DNA of 64,000 bases. Origin: Bacteroidales bacterium (GTDB lineage: Bacteria > Bacteroidota > Bacteroidia > Bacteroidales > Rikenellaceae). The DNA lies in the NCBI GenBank assembly GCA_910575495.1, contig CAJTFS010000002.1, positions 186,001 through 250,000 on the forward strand, read 5' to 3'. Below, piece after piece: positions 27,369 through 35,978 of this stretch. The position numbers and the translations under genes are program-made. Positions within the stretch are counted from its first letter, which is position 1. Every line of letters starts with the position of its first letter. Below the pieces are notes generated by a model. The model ran no database searches and was not told where the DNA came from. It saw nothing but the letters and a program-made list of their open reading frames with translations.

Positions 27369-29078
27369 CTACAATTCGATTCCGCTGCGCTCGAAAAACT
27401 CCAGGTCCTGCTTCCGCAGGCCGCTGCGAGGGTAGGGGACCGCTTCGTTGTGGTCGTTGAGATAGCAGCGGCGGGCCTTGCGGTCGAATCCGCGGCTGAC
27501 CAGCGAGACCGATTCGTCGATGTAGGGACTCCGGATTGCAGCGATCTGCGCCATCGTGTGGAACAGCGCATGGGTGTTGGCCGGTGCCCACGTGTTCGTC
27601 CGCGCCGCTTCGGCCACACCCGGGAAAGCCGCCCGGTAATCGTCCGAGAACCAGGCCAGCGAAGCCACCCACAGCTGGTAGGCCGTCGTGGTGGGGGAGG
27701 CATGCAGGAAGCGTTGGCGGGAGTCGTCGAGCAAGTCCTCGCCATGATCGGCACAATAGAGAATCGCCGATGCGGTATTTTCCAGCGATCGCAGGTAGCC
27801 GATCGTTTCGGCCAGGAAATGATCCGTATACAAGACCGAATTGTCGTAGGCGTTGCGCAGTTTTTCGGCATGCTGCGGCGCAATGGCCACATCGTCGTCG
27901 GGCAGGAACCGCGCGAAGTTGCGAGGATAGCGCTGGTGGTAGCTGAAGTGCGAACCGTAGCAGTGGAGAATGAAGAACATCCGCTGCGACTGGCTTCCGG
28001 CAACGGCGTTCTGCACCTCCTCCAGCAACTGCATGTCGTAGCGCGGCGACCGGATATAAAGCAGGTGCTGCGCATCGTGGGCCAGATGATCGATCATGGC
28101 GCCCTGCTGCGACTGGTTGGAGATGAACCAGGTCTCGAACCCCGCCTCGTTGAACAGAGCCGGCAGCCCCGTGCGGCGGAAAAGCTCCTCGTGCTGGTCG
28201 GTTCCCACCGACGAAAGGATCAGCGGCACGCTTTTGTGCGTGGTATTGCTCTGCGTCAGCATGTTGCGGAACAGCACGAGCTCCGGTTCCTGCGACAGCC
28301 GCGGGTTGGTTTCGCGTTCGTAGCCCCACAGCTGCCAGCTCATGGCGCGCGAGGCTTCGCCTATGACGTAGATGTATATCTCCCGCTCGGGCAGCTGTCC
28401 GGGCCGTGTTGCCGAATAGGAAAAGCCCTCGGAGGTCTTGTCGAAATGATAGGCCTTGCGGAATTCCGAGCCGCTCAGCCCCATGTTGTAAAGCACGTTG
28501 ATCGGGAAAATCTCGTCGCGCAGCACGTGTTTGTCTTCGCTGACATGGTAGGCGGGCCACAGGGCGAGCGTTCCGACGGTGAAGAGCGCGGCGCCCGTCA
28601 TTCCCAGCGTCAGGCGCATGGTGCGCGAAAGATAACGTTTATGGGCGATCTCACGAGTGGCCAGCCACAGCAGCGGGCAGTAGATGGCCACTACCAGCAA
28701 CACCGACGGATAGATATTGCCCAGCAGTTCGCCCGCCTCGCCCGGATTGGTCGTCAGCAGGTTGGTAAACATGTCGGTAGCGATGATCGAGTCGCCGAAA
28801 AGATAGAGCAGCACGATCTGGAAGGTGCAGAAAAAGATGAACGGGAAACCCAGCCAGATCATCACGCCCGAACGCCGGAGCGCAACGCTCCACATCATGT
28901 AGAACCCCGCCGGAATCAGAATCAGCGCCTCGACCGTCCAGATCGAATACTCCTCGGTCTGGGCCAGCACGCAGTTGGGTATGATCAGCGCGACGACAAA
29001 ATAGATGGTCAGCCATATCGAGAAACGGCTGCGTGTGGGGCGCCACCCGGCGCTATGCTTGTTGCGGTCGGTTGCCAT
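27369..29078 (-). CDS. Phosphoethanolamine transferase (EptA/sulfatase superfamily)
   Basis: 569 residues. Five N-terminal membrane segments (~20-190) precede a periplasmic alkaline-phosphatase-like domain. Metal-site/nucleophile features: IYVIGEASRAMSW (first metal motif), the catalytic Thr in TQSNTTHKSVP, and the late metal motif LYCADHGEDLL. Family enzymes move phosphoethanolamine from phosphatidylethanolamine to lipid A or surface sugars, which lowers surface negative charge. It is the last gene of an envelope operon, 4 bp after the Omp85-like gene. The acceptor molecule is not determinable. Confidence 0.9.
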   Translation of the reverse strand: MATDRNKHSAGWRPTRSRFSIWLTIYFVVALIIPNCVLAQTEEYSIWTVEALILIPAGFYMMWSVALRRSGVMIWLGFPFIFFCTFQIVLLYLFGDSIIATDMFTNLLTTNPGEAGELLGNIYPSVLLVVAIYCPLLWLATREIAHKRYLSRTMRLTLGMTGAALFTVGTLALWPAYHVSEDKHVLRDEIFPINVLYNMGLSGSEFRKAYHFDKTSEGFSYSATRPGQLPEREIYIYVIGEASRAMSWQLWGYERETNPRLSQEPELVLFRNMLTQSNTTHKSVPLILSSVGTDQHEELFRRTGLPALFNEAGFETWFISNQSQQGAMIDHLAHDAQHLLYIRSPRYDMQLLEEVQNAVAGSQSQRMFFILHCYGSHFSYHQRYPRNFARFLPDDDVAIAPQHAEKLRNAYDNSVLYTDHFLAETIGYLRSLENTASAILYCADHGEDLLDDSRQRFLHASPTTTAYQLWVASLAWFSDDYRAAFPGVAEAARTNTWAPANTHALFHTMAQIAAIRSPYIDESVSLVSRGFDRKARRCYLNDHNEAVPYPRSGLRKQDLEFFERSGIEL

Positions 29079-29082
29079 GCCG

Positions 29083-30306
29083 TCAGAATGCTTCGTTGAT
29101 GTTCAACAGGAACCCGCTCGTCCTGCGGCCGAAACCGTAGTCGAGACGCACGTTCACCCGTTTTTTCAGTTCCCAGCGCAGGCCTACGCCATAGTTGGGC
29201 AGCGTGTGCGACCAGCGGAACCGGTCTCCGGGGCGCTCGCTGAAAACGTTGCCGGCACCGCACCACACCGTGCAGCCGATGCGGCGCCAGATACGCTGGC
29301 GCAGTTCGAGCTGCGCAGCTATCAGGTTGTTGTCGGCATAGCGTCCCTCGTAGTAGCCGCGCATGCGCTGGCTGCCGCCCATGCGGGCCAGCATCGGCCA
29401 GGGCATGCGGGACGAATTCCATTCGCCGTATAAATCGCATGCCAGCGTGCAGCCCCTCCACACGCGCTGGTACCAGTCGAAAGTGAACGACGCACGATAG
29501 AGCGTGCGCCCGCAGTTGCTCAGCCCCCGCGGGAAAACGGTCCCTTGCAGACTCACGTAAATGCCGCGGAAGGCATTCGACACAATATCGCGCGAATCGT
29601 ATTCCACAATGGCTCCGATGCCCGTAGCGGTGTAGGAATGCGCCTGGTAATCGATGTAGCTTTCGCCCGTTGCGTCGAAGTTCTTGCCTTTGGTCGACTC
29701 GAAACTCATGCGGGTTCCCACATAGGTCTTGGGAAACAATTGATAGAGATAGCGGGCGTGGATTTCATATTGTTTCTCCACGTAGGAGACGGGGCGGTTA
29801 TGACGGCCGGCAGTGTAGCCGATGCCCCACAGATCGCGGGGTGCCGAGGAAAACGCCGCCTTGTAGTCGAATTTGCTGCGGCCGCGCGAGAAGAAGGTGT
29901 TGCCTTCGATACCCACCGAATAGAAGCCCGAGATGGAGATGCTGGCGAAGATCGAGATGTCCGACGGCTGCGTCACCGAGTCGGTCCGGTCTACCCGGTA
30001 GAGCCCCGCCGCCAGCACGCCGATGCCCAGACTCGTGCTCTTCGAATAGCTCGGGCCTCCGGCAAAGGTGAAATCGATCTTTTTTTCGAAGGTGCGGTCG
30101 ACCGTCGATTTGTCGAAATAGTCGATCACCCGGCGGAAAAACGAGGGCCGTCTGCTCACGCTGTCGGCCCCGGCCGCCGGTTCCGGAGCCGTAACTTCCG
30201 GTGCGGGGATCGCCGTTTCCGCTCCGTCGGCATACGGAGACGCTGCGGCCCGGTCCATAAGGAACAGGCCGCCCAGCAACAGCATTGCGGCGATCCGACG
30301 AGTCAT
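29083..30306 (-). CDS. BamA/TamA-family (Omp85) outer-membrane barrel without POTRA domains
   Basis: 407 residues with signal peptide (RRIAAMLLLGGLFLMDRAAA), a Pro/Ala-rich linker (~25-55), then a surface-antigen D15-like beta-barrel from ~75 to the end. The loop-6 type motif appears as GGSQRMRGYYEGRYADNN, matching the (V/I/M)RG(F/Y) hallmark. The length leaves no room for POTRA repeats, so it is not the essential BamA. Small Omp85 relatives act in outer-membrane lipid or protein handling. It lies between a YtfJ-like protein and a phosphoethanolamine transferase. Confidence 0.82.
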   Translation of the reverse strand: MTRRIAAMLLLGGLFLMDRAAASPYADGAETAIPAPEVTAPEPAAGADSVSRRPSFFRRVIDYFDKSTVDRTFEKKIDFTFAGGPSYSKSTSLGIGVLAAGLYRVDRTDSVTQPSDISIFASISISGFYSVGIEGNTFFSRGRSKFDYKAAFSSAPRDLWGIGYTAGRHNRPVSYVEKQYEIHARYLYQLFPKTYVGTRMSFESTKGKNFDATGESYIDYQAHSYTATGIGAIVEYDSRDIVSNAFRGIYVSLQGTVFPRGLSNCGRTLYRASFTFDWYQRVWRGCTLACDLYGEWNSSRMPWPMLARMGGSQRMRGYYEGRYADNNLIAAQLELRQRIWRRIGCTVWCGAGNVFSERPGDRFRWSHTLPNYGVGLRWELKKRVNVRLDYGFGRRTSGFLLNINEAF

Positions 30307-30312
30307 CCCCGA

Positions 30313-30846
30313 CTATCTGTACTTGTCCAGGACCTCGTAGAAAGCCTCCTTGTCCTTTTCGGAGAGCTCGCCCTTGCGGACAAAGACCAGTTCGCCGTTT
30401 TTCGACACGAGCAGCAGCACGAACTGGTTGTTGCAGTCGCCCAGCCCCCAGGCTGTGCTCAAGATGCGGTCTTCGTCGGCCAGCACCACAGCGCCGTTCT
30501 TGGACGTGCGTTTCTTGGCCATGCTGCGGGCCATGCCGTTGGGCACCATCGGCGCATCCTTGAGGTTCATTACACCGAAGCCGTAAAGGTTGTCGCCCGC
30601 AGCTCGGTGGTTCTCTTCGAGTTCGATGGTGAATGCTTCGTTCTGCTTGTGACGGTCGGGGTCCACATAGAATATCATCAGATTCTTCTCGCCCCAGTAG
30701 GGCAATGTCGCAGGATTGCCGTCCAGATCGAGCAGTCCGACGTTCGGCACCTTGCGGGAAATCTCTTGTGCGTCGGCCGGCAGCGCGGAGAGCACGAATG
30801 CGGCCGCCAACATCGCAACCAATTTCATTTTCATGACTTTCTTCAT
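30313..30846 (-). CDS. YtfJ-like periplasmic protein (thioredoxin-like fold)
   Basis: 177 residues with a signal peptide (KLVAMLAAAFVLSALPADA). The mature protein shows a redoxin-like pattern: PNVGLLDLDGNPATLPYW, KNLMIFYVDPDRHKQNEAF, then NNQFVLLLVSKNGELVFV. It lacks a CxxC motif, as in the YtfJ family, whose function is unknown. First gene of the operon, 6 bp before the Omp85-like gene. A nearer start at 30831 is possible. The -7 box at 30861-30868 lies 14 bp upstream. Confidence 0.78.
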   Translation of the reverse strand: MKKVMKMKLVAMLAAAFVLSALPADAQEISRKVPNVGLLDLDGNPATLPYWGEKNLMIFYVDPDRHKQNEAFTIELEENHRAAGDNLYGFGVMNLKDAPMVPNGMARSMAKKRTSKNGAVVLADEDRILSTAWGLGDCNNQFVLLLVSKNGELVFVRKGELSEKDKEAFYEVLDKYR

Positions 30847-30860
30847 GTAAATTTCCGTGG

Positions 30861-30868
30861 CAAAGGTA
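30861..30868 (-). promoter_or_regulatory. -7 promoter box of the YtfJ-like/Omp85/phosphoethanolamine transferase operon
   Basis: TACCTTTG on the minus strand, an exact match. The three genes downstream are 4-6 bp apart, so this is probably the promoter of all three. Confidence 0.6.
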
Positions 30869-30974
30869 CGACTTTTCCCCGGAATCGGTACTTTCGGCGG
30901 GACGCAATATTGTTCTGATCGTTCAATTTCGTCGCATTCTCCGCGTTCGCGGCGGTCCGATTCCCCGAATTGTC

Positions 30975-30982
30975 TATCTTTG
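30975..30982 (+). promoter_or_regulatory. -7 promoter box of the phosphatase gene
   Basis: TATCTTTG, exact TAnnTTTG, 48 bp before the ATG at 31031. It decides that start over an upstream in-frame ATG at 30857. Confidence 0.6.
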
Positions 30983-31030
30983 CCGTATCCGGAACGGCAT
31001 TTGTCGTGCCGGGTTCAAAAACAAGCAGCC

Positions 31031-31519
31031 ATGGAAAACGGATACAAGATTCTTTTTGTCTGCCTCGGCAACATCTGCCGCTCGCCGGCCGCCGAAGGCA
31101 TCATGCGCCGCATGCTCGAAAAGGAGGGGCTCGCCGGGCGCATCGGGGTCGATTCGGCCGGCACCTACGGAGGCCACCGCGGCGAACTGCCCGATCCGCG
31201 CATGCGGAGTGCGGCCGCCCGGCGCGGCATTTCGCTCACGCATCGTTCGCGCAAGCTCAGCGAGGAGGATTTCGGGCGGTTCGACCGCATCGTCGTGATG
31301 GACGACATGAACTACGAGGATGTTCACCGGCTCGCGCCTTCGCGTGCGGCGGCCGAGCGGATTTTCCGCATGACGGAGTTCTGCCGCCGCCATCCCGACC
31401 GCACCTGCGTCCCCGATTCCTACTACGAAGGGCACGAGGGCTTCGAACTGGTGCTCGATCTGCTCGAGGACGCCTGCGAGGGGTTGTTGGAGGATATAAA
31501 AGACGAGGGGCGGCTCTGA
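31031..31519 (+). CDS. Low-molecular-weight protein tyrosine phosphatase
   Basis: 162 residues. The P-loop ILFVCLGNICRSP (C-x5-R) lies at residues ~7-19, and the general-acid Asp is in VPDSYYEGHEG near 134; this is DS here rather than the more usual DP. A full-length family member, it removes phosphate from tyrosine or arginine residues in the cytoplasm. Its substrate is unknown and no kinase neighbour is visible. The gene stands alone, and its stop codon lies inside the loop of its own terminator hairpin. Confidence 0.9.
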   Translation: MENGYKILFVCLGNICRSPAAEGIMRRMLEKEGLAGRIGVDSAGTYGGHRGELPDPRMRSAAARRGISLTHRSRKLSEEDFGRFDRIVVMDDMNYEDVHRLAPSRAAAERIFRMTEFCRRHPDRTCVPDSYYEGHEGFELVLDLLEDACEGLLEDIKDEGRL

Positions 31520-31533
31520 ACCGTCCCTCGTTT
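31503..31533 (+). terminator. Terminator hairpin overlapping the phosphatase stop codon
   Basis: An 11-nt stem (31503-31513 with 31521-31531, one G-U pair) has the TGA (31517-31519) in the loop and TTT after it. The end of the coding region therefore doubles as terminator. Confidence 0.7.
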
Positions 31534-31547
31534 CATCGGACCGACGC

Positions 31548-32426
31548 CTAAAAGTCGAAACCGAAACTGATGCTGTACGTGTTGCGCAGCCAACTGCTCT
31601 TGGGCGCGAACAGATAGGCGAAATCGAGCCGCAGAAGCAGAAACCGGAATCCGGCGCCGACGCTGCCGAAAGAAGGGTAGTAACCGCTCCGCTCACCGTA
31701 GTGGTAACCGGCCCGGAACTGGACCAGCTGCATCAGGTTGTATTCCGCACCGACCGCCACGCTGCATCCGCGTCCGGCCGACGGACTGAAGCAATAACCG
31801 AAATCGGCACCCACCGTAATCTCATGCGCATCGGTCGCATAGGTGTCCAGCGCAACGCCTGCGGAGAGGGTCATCGGCAAGGAGCCTCCACGGTTCTTGA
31901 CGAATCCGCCCAGATTGCCCGCTTTGGCGCCCACGCGCAGCAGCGACAAGTCGCCCAGACCGTTCAGCGGCTTGGACCATGCAAGGCTCAGATCGACCGA
32001 CAGGGCGTCGGACGAACCCTCGGGACGCTTCAAGCGGCGGTAATGCGTCACCCCGCCGACAGCCCAGCGATCGGTGATGCGGCGCGAATAACCCAGGTCG
32101 ACAGCCATATCGTTATTGCCCTTCTCGCGCAGAAACTGGCGCCAACCTATTTGCAGATCGTTAAGATAGTCGAACCTCCAATAGCCTGTCACCGCATAGT
32201 AGTCGGCCCGGCCCGCCCCGCAGTAGGACGAAGAAACCTGCCAGGGATGAACCGAGAAGGAGGCCATCGCGGGGTTGTTGTAGATGGCGTGCGACCCCGA
32301 AACGGAGGTCATCGCCACACCTCCCATGCCCAGCACCTTGGCGTCGGGAGTGGGAAGCATCGCGTCCTGTGCCCGGACCGTCGTAAGTCCCAGCGCAAGC
32401 AGCGGAATCAGCAGGAGATGTTTCAT
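31548..32426 (-). CDS. PorV/PorQ-type outer-membrane beta-barrel protein
   Basis: 292 residues with signal peptide (KHLLLIPLLALGLTTVRA). The mature start AKVLGMGGVAMTSVSGSHAIYNNPA is the FadL-like pattern of the PorV/PorQ family, with alternating beta-strands to a terminal aromatic (ISFGFDF). PorQ-like proteins are linked to type IX secretion or outer-membrane assembly; no other type IX gene is in view, so the role is uncertain. Start at 32426 preserves the signal peptide, yet the -7 box (32432-32439) is only 5 bp upstream, implying a nearly leaderless mRNA. Confidence 0.75.
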   Translation of the reverse strand: MKHLLLIPLLALGLTTVRAQDAMLPTPDAKVLGMGGVAMTSVSGSHAIYNNPAMASFSVHPWQVSSSYCGAGRADYYAVTGYWRFDYLNDLQIGWRQFLREKGNNDMAVDLGYSRRITDRWAVGGVTHYRRLKRPEGSSDALSVDLSLAWSKPLNGLGDLSLLRVGAKAGNLGGFVKNRGGSLPMTLSAGVALDTYATDAHEITVGADFGYCFSPSAGRGCSVAVGAEYNLMQLVQFRAGYHYGERSGYYPSFGSVGAGFRFLLLRLDFAYLFAPKSSWLRNTYSISFGFDF

Positions 32427-32431
32427 GCCCA

Positions 32432-32439
32432 CAAAGATA
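32432..32439 (-). promoter_or_regulatory. -7 promoter box of the PorQ-like gene
   Basis: TATCTTTG on the minus strand; five bases (TGGGC) separate it from the ATG at 32426. The 32440-32590 gap before the repeat array holds no gene. Confidence 0.5.
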
Positions 32440-32590
32440 AAGCGCTTAATCCACAATTCATAATTTTACCCCGAAAGCGATTCGTATCAAGGTACTTTTC
32501 AAGTAAGAACAAAAAAGGTGCAAGGATCGGTTTTCCATCCCGCAAGACGCACCCGCCCGAATAAATTCAATAGGAGCTTCTCTCCAACAA

Positions 32591-33035
32591 GCAATTACCT
32601 CGCTCCGCTCCGTGTTTGCTGTCGTCGCGGCGGCAAAGAATCAGAAACGGAAATTCCTTTCGGAAAGCGCTTCGCACAAAAATACCTGCTCAAGTAAAAC
32701 TTGGCAGGGCAATTACCTCGCTTCGCTCCGTGTTTGCTGTCGTCGCGGCGGCAATCTCCGATTGCAAAACTCTCTTCGAGAGCCATTACATAAACAAAAG
32801 CAATTACCTCGCTCCGCTCCGTGTTTGCTGTCATCGTGGCGGCAAAGAATCAGAAACGGAAATTCCTTTCGGAAAGCGCTTCGCACAAAAATACCTGCTC
32901 AAGTAAAACTTGGCAGGGCAATTACCTCGCTTCGCTCCGTGTTTGCTGTCGTCGCGGCGGCAAAGAATCAGAAACGGAAATTCCTTTCGGAAAGCGCTTC
33001 GCACAAAAATACCTGCTCAAGTAAAACTTGGCAGG
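32591..33035 (-). repeat. Tandem repeat array, unit 118 bp, four copies (one 91-bp variant)
   Basis: Units: 32591-32708, 32709-32799, 32800-32917 and 32918-33035. Units 1, 3 and 4 are 118 bp and almost identical. Unit 2 shares its first ~46 bases, then carries a different 45-base tail. Read on the minus strand each full unit opens with a hairpin (CCTGCCAAGT, loop, ACTTGAGCAGG) followed directly by TATTTTTG, which is both a T-rich terminator tail and a TAnnTTTG box. The array sits between fabG and the PorQ-like gene. 118 is not a multiple of three, so it is not a protein repeat. Function unknown. Confidence 0.9.
33004..33035 (-). terminator. Probable fabG terminator supplied by the first repeat unit
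   Basis: A hairpin 33012-33035 (10-bp stem with one bulged base, loop TTT) is followed on the minus strand by TATTTTTG (33011-33004), 66 bp after the fabG stop. The same structure recurs in units 1 and 3. Confidence 0.55.
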
Positions 33036-33100
33036 CATTTTTGCACGAATCAAAGCCTAACGGCTTCTTTCCGTCTCTGAGTCTCTGTTCGTACCGCTCC

Positions 33101-33847
33101 TTAGCAATTCATCGCGCCGCAGCAGTGGATCACCTGACCGCTGACATACGACGAGAGGTCCGAAGCGAGGAACAAGGCGACCTTGGCGACATCCTCGGGC
33201 GTACCGCCGCGACGCAGCGGAATCTGCTTGTACCAGCCTTCCTTGACCTCGTCGGGCAGCTTGTCGGTCATGTCGGTGATGATGAAGCCCGGGGCGATGG
33301 CGTTGGCACGGATGCCGCGCGGCCCCATCTCCTTGGCGATCGACTTGGCCAGACCGATCATGCCGGCCTTCGAAGCCGAGTAGTTGCATTGTCCGGCATT
33401 GCCGCTGACGCCGACCACCGACGACATGTTGATGATCGAACCGCTCTTCTGACGAGCCATGACGGGCGTCACGGCATGGATGAAGTTGAACGCCGACTTG
33501 AGGTTCACCGTCAGCACGGCATCCCATTGCGCCTCGCTCATGCGCATCATCAGGCCGTCTTTCGTGATACCGGCGTTGTTCACCAGAATGTCGATGCGGC
33601 CGAAGTCCTTCACGATCTCCTCGATCACCTTATGCGTTCCCTCGAAATCGGCAGCGTTCGACGCATAGCCCTTGGCCTTGACGCCCAGCGCAGCGATTTC
33701 GGCTTCCGTAGCCTTGCCGTTCTCGTCGATCACCAGGTCGGTGAACGCCACGTCGGCGCCTTCCGAAGCGAATTTCATAGCGATGGCCTTGCCGATGCCG
33801 CGTGCGGCACCCGTTACGACGGCCACTTTTCCTTCAAGCAATTTCAT
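33101..33847 (-). CDS. fabG: 3-oxoacyl-ACP reductase (short-chain dehydrogenase)
   Basis: 248 residues. The NADPH-binding GAARGIGKAIA motif is near residue 13, NNAG is present, and the catalytic set includes Ser in INMSSVVG and Tyr-Lys in YSASKAGMIGLAKS. It reduces 3-oxoacyl-ACP in fatty acid elongation. The C-terminus (VIHCCGAMNC) is Cys-rich where VDGG is usual: SGQVIHCCGAMN is a normal variant of SGQxxxVxGGMxM. Start at 33847; a -7 box lies ~47 bp upstream in the gap shared with divergent glyA. Confidence 0.92.
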   Translation of the reverse strand: MKLLEGKVAVVTGAARGIGKAIAMKFASEGADVAFTDLVIDENGKATEAEIAALGVKAKGYASNAADFEGTHKVIEEIVKDFGRIDILVNNAGITKDGLMMRMSEAQWDAVLTVNLKSAFNFIHAVTPVMARQKSGSIINMSSVVGVSGNAGQCNYSASKAGMIGLAKSIAKEMGPRGIRANAIAPGFIITDMTDKLPDEVKEGWYKQIPLRRGGTPEDVAKVALFLASDLSSYVSGQVIHCCGAMNC

Positions 33848-33893
33848 GGTCTTCAATCTATTTTTATCGTTGAATCATTTCGTTTCAGCGACA

Positions 33894-33901
33894 CAAAGGT
33901 A
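33894..33901 (-). promoter_or_regulatory. -7 promoter box of fabG
   Basis: TACCTTTG on the minus strand. The divergent glyA gene has a weaker TATCTTTA at 33950-33957 on the plus strand, 38 bp before its ATG. Confidence 0.6.
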
Positions 33902-33994
33902 CGAAAAATATTTTAAATTGTGCGCGGGCCTATTTTCATCGAATTTGATTATCTTTACACACTGAAAAAAGCCAACATTCCAAAAAACATCGAC

Positions 33995-35275
33995 ATGAAA
34001 AGAGATTCCCGGATTTTCGATCTGATCGCCGCCGAGCGGAGCCGTCAGACCCACGGCATCGAGTTGATCGCCTCGGAGAACTTCGTGAGCGACCAGGTGA
34101 TGGAAGCCATGGGTTCGGTTCTGACCAACAAATACGCCGAGGGTTACCCCGCGGCCCGCTACTACGGCGGCTGCGAGGTCGTCGACCAGGTCGAGAACCT
34201 CGCCATCGAGCGCATCTGCCGGCTCTACGGCGCCGAATACGCCAACGTGCAGCCCCATTCGGGCGCCCAGGCCAACATGGCCGTCTTCTTCGCCTGCCTG
34301 CAGCCGGGCGATACGTTCATGGGGCTCGATCTGGCGCACGGCGGGCATCTCTCGCACGGTTCGCCGGTCAACATGTCGGGCAAATATTTCAAGGCCGTAG
34401 GTTATCGGCTCGACGAAACGACAGGACTGATCGACTATGACGCCATGGAGCGCCAGGCACTCGAGTCGAAACCCAAGCTCATCGTCGGCGGCGCTTCGGC
34501 CTATTCGCGCGAATGGGACTACAAGCGCATGCGCGAAATCGCCGACAAGGTCGGCGCGCTCTTGTTGGTCGACATGGCCCATACGGCAGGTCTGATCGCC
34601 GCCGGTTTGCTCGACAATCCGGTGAAGTACGCCCACATCGTCACCTCCACCACCCACAAGACCCTGCGCGGTCCGCGCGGCGGCATCATCCTGATGGGCA
34701 AGGACTTCGAAAATCCGTGGGGTCTCACCACGCCCAAGGGCGCCGTCAAGATGATGTCGCAGATCCTCAATTCGGCCGTCTTCCCCGGCATCCAGGGCGG
34801 ACCGCTCGAGCACGTCATCGCCGCCAAGGCCGTAGCGTTCGGCGAGGCGCTCGAACCCGAATACAAAACCTACCAGGCTCAGGTGCAGAAGAACGCCCGC
34901 GCCATGGCCGAGGCTTTCATCAAGCGGGGCTACAAGATCGTATCGGGCGGCACCGACAACCATCTTATGTTGGTCGACCTGCGCACCAAGTTCCCCGAGC
35001 TGACCGGCAAGCTGGCCGAGAAGTGCCTCGTCGCCGCCGACATCACCGCCAACAAGAACATGGTGCCGTTCGACAGCCGTTCGCCGTTCCAGACTTCGGG
35101 CCTGCGCTTCGGTACGCCGGCCATCACCACGCGCGGTCTGAAGGAGGACAAGATGGACTGCATCGTCGGGCTGATCGACCGTGTGCTCCACGACCCCGAA
35201 AACGAGGAGAACATCGCCGCCGTGCGCCGCGACGTCAACGCCTTGATGGCCGACTATCCGTTGTTCGCCTGGTAG
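33995..35275 (+). CDS. glyA: Serine hydroxymethyltransferase
   Basis: 426 residues. It interconverts serine and glycine with tetrahydrofolate and is the main one-carbon source. Key motifs: [21 protein letters not shown], the PLP lysine in [14 protein letters not shown] near residue 229, and [15 protein letters not shown] toward the end. Start at 33995 ([11 protein letters not shown]), where homology begins. DUF2461 follows 1 bp after its stop, so the two are co-transcribed. Confidence 0.96.
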   Translation: MKRDSRIFDLIAAERSRQTHGIELIASENFVSDQVMEAMGSVLTNKYAEGYPAARYYGGCEVVDQVENLAIERICRLYGAEYANVQPHSGAQANMAVFFACLQPGDTFMGLDLAHGGHLSHGSPVNMSGKYFKAVGYRLDETTGLIDYDAMERQALESKPKLIVGGASAYSREWDYKRMREIADKVGALLLVDMAHTAGLIAAGLLDNPVKYAHIVTSTTHKTLRGPRGGIILMGKDFENPWGLTTPKGAVKMMSQILNSAVFPGIQGGPLEHVIAAKAVAFGEALEPEYKTYQAQVQKNARAMAEAFIKRGYKIVSGGTDNHLMLVDLRTKFPELTGKLAEKCLVAADITANKNMVPFDSRSPFQTSGLRFGTPAITTRGLKEDKMDCIVGLIDRVLHDPENEENIAAVRRDVNALMADYPLFAW

Positions 35276-35276
35276 C

Positions 35277-35957
35277 ATGGAAGAGATTCTCGACTTTCTC
35301 TCGCGGCTGCACGACAGCAACACACGCGAGTGGTTCGACGCCCACCGCAGCGAATGGGCCCATGTCAAGGGCCGCGTCGCAAAGCTCGCTGAAGCGTTGA
35401 TCGAGGGCGTCTCCTCGTTCGATCCTTCGGTGTGCGGACTCCGGGTGCAGGACTGCACCTACCGGATCGCCCGCGACACGCGGTTCTCCAACGACAAGAG
35501 TCCCTACAAGAACTGGCTGGGCATCTTCGTGGCTCCGAAAGGCAAGAAGTCGGGATATGCCGGCTACTACCTCCACATTGCACCGAAAGGCGACCGGCTC
35601 GTGGGCGAGCACATGCTCATCTCGGGTATCTATTGCCCCGAACCGACCTTGCTGCGTTCCGTCCGCGAAGAGATTCTCGACAACGGGGCCGAATTCACGC
35701 AGGCGATCCGCACGGCCAAAGGGTTCCGGCTCAACACGGACAACAAGCTCAAGCGTCTTCCCATGGGGTTCCCGGCCGACTGCGAGCATGCCGAGTTGCT
35801 GAAACAAAAGGACTGGTGCCTTGAAAAGTCCATCGACGAGCAGTTCCTGCTGGACGATCGTTTCGTCGAGCACGCCGTCAGGGAGTTCCGCAAAACCCGC
35901 GACTTCATCGGAATCATCAACCGCGCCGTGCAATACGCCTACGAGGAGATGATGTGA
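35277..35957 (+). CDS. DUF2461 (TIGR02453) family protein
   Basis: 226 residues, the usual family length. Conserved landmarks are FLSRLHDSNTREWFDAHR at the N-terminus, RIARDTRFSNDKSPYKNW and the GYYLHIAPKG strand. The family is widespread but has no proven function. It begins one base after the glyA stop and ends in a strong terminator, so it is expressed with glyA; a link to one-carbon metabolism is only guesswork. Confidence 0.85.
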   Translation: MEEILDFLSRLHDSNTREWFDAHRSEWAHVKGRVAKLAEALIEGVSSFDPSVCGLRVQDCTYRIARDTRFSNDKSPYKNWLGIFVAPKGKKSGYAGYYLHIAPKGDRLVGEHMLISGIYCPEPTLLRSVREEILDNGAEFTQAIRTAKGFRLNTDNKLKRLPMGFPADCEHAELLKQKDWCLEKSIDEQFLLDDRFVEHAVREFRKTRDFIGIINRAVQYAYEEMM

Positions 35958-35978
35958 TTTCCGTCGATATTTTCCAAA

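Noticed and set aside
32591-33035. CRISPR array
   Set aside because: Units are contiguous with no unique spacers between short repeats, and no cas gene is nearby. The same applies to 61983-62338.
32612-33916. A 434-codon frame across the 118-bp array and fabG
   Set aside because: Repeat length is not a multiple of three and the rest is antisense to fabG; it does not encode a repeated protein.
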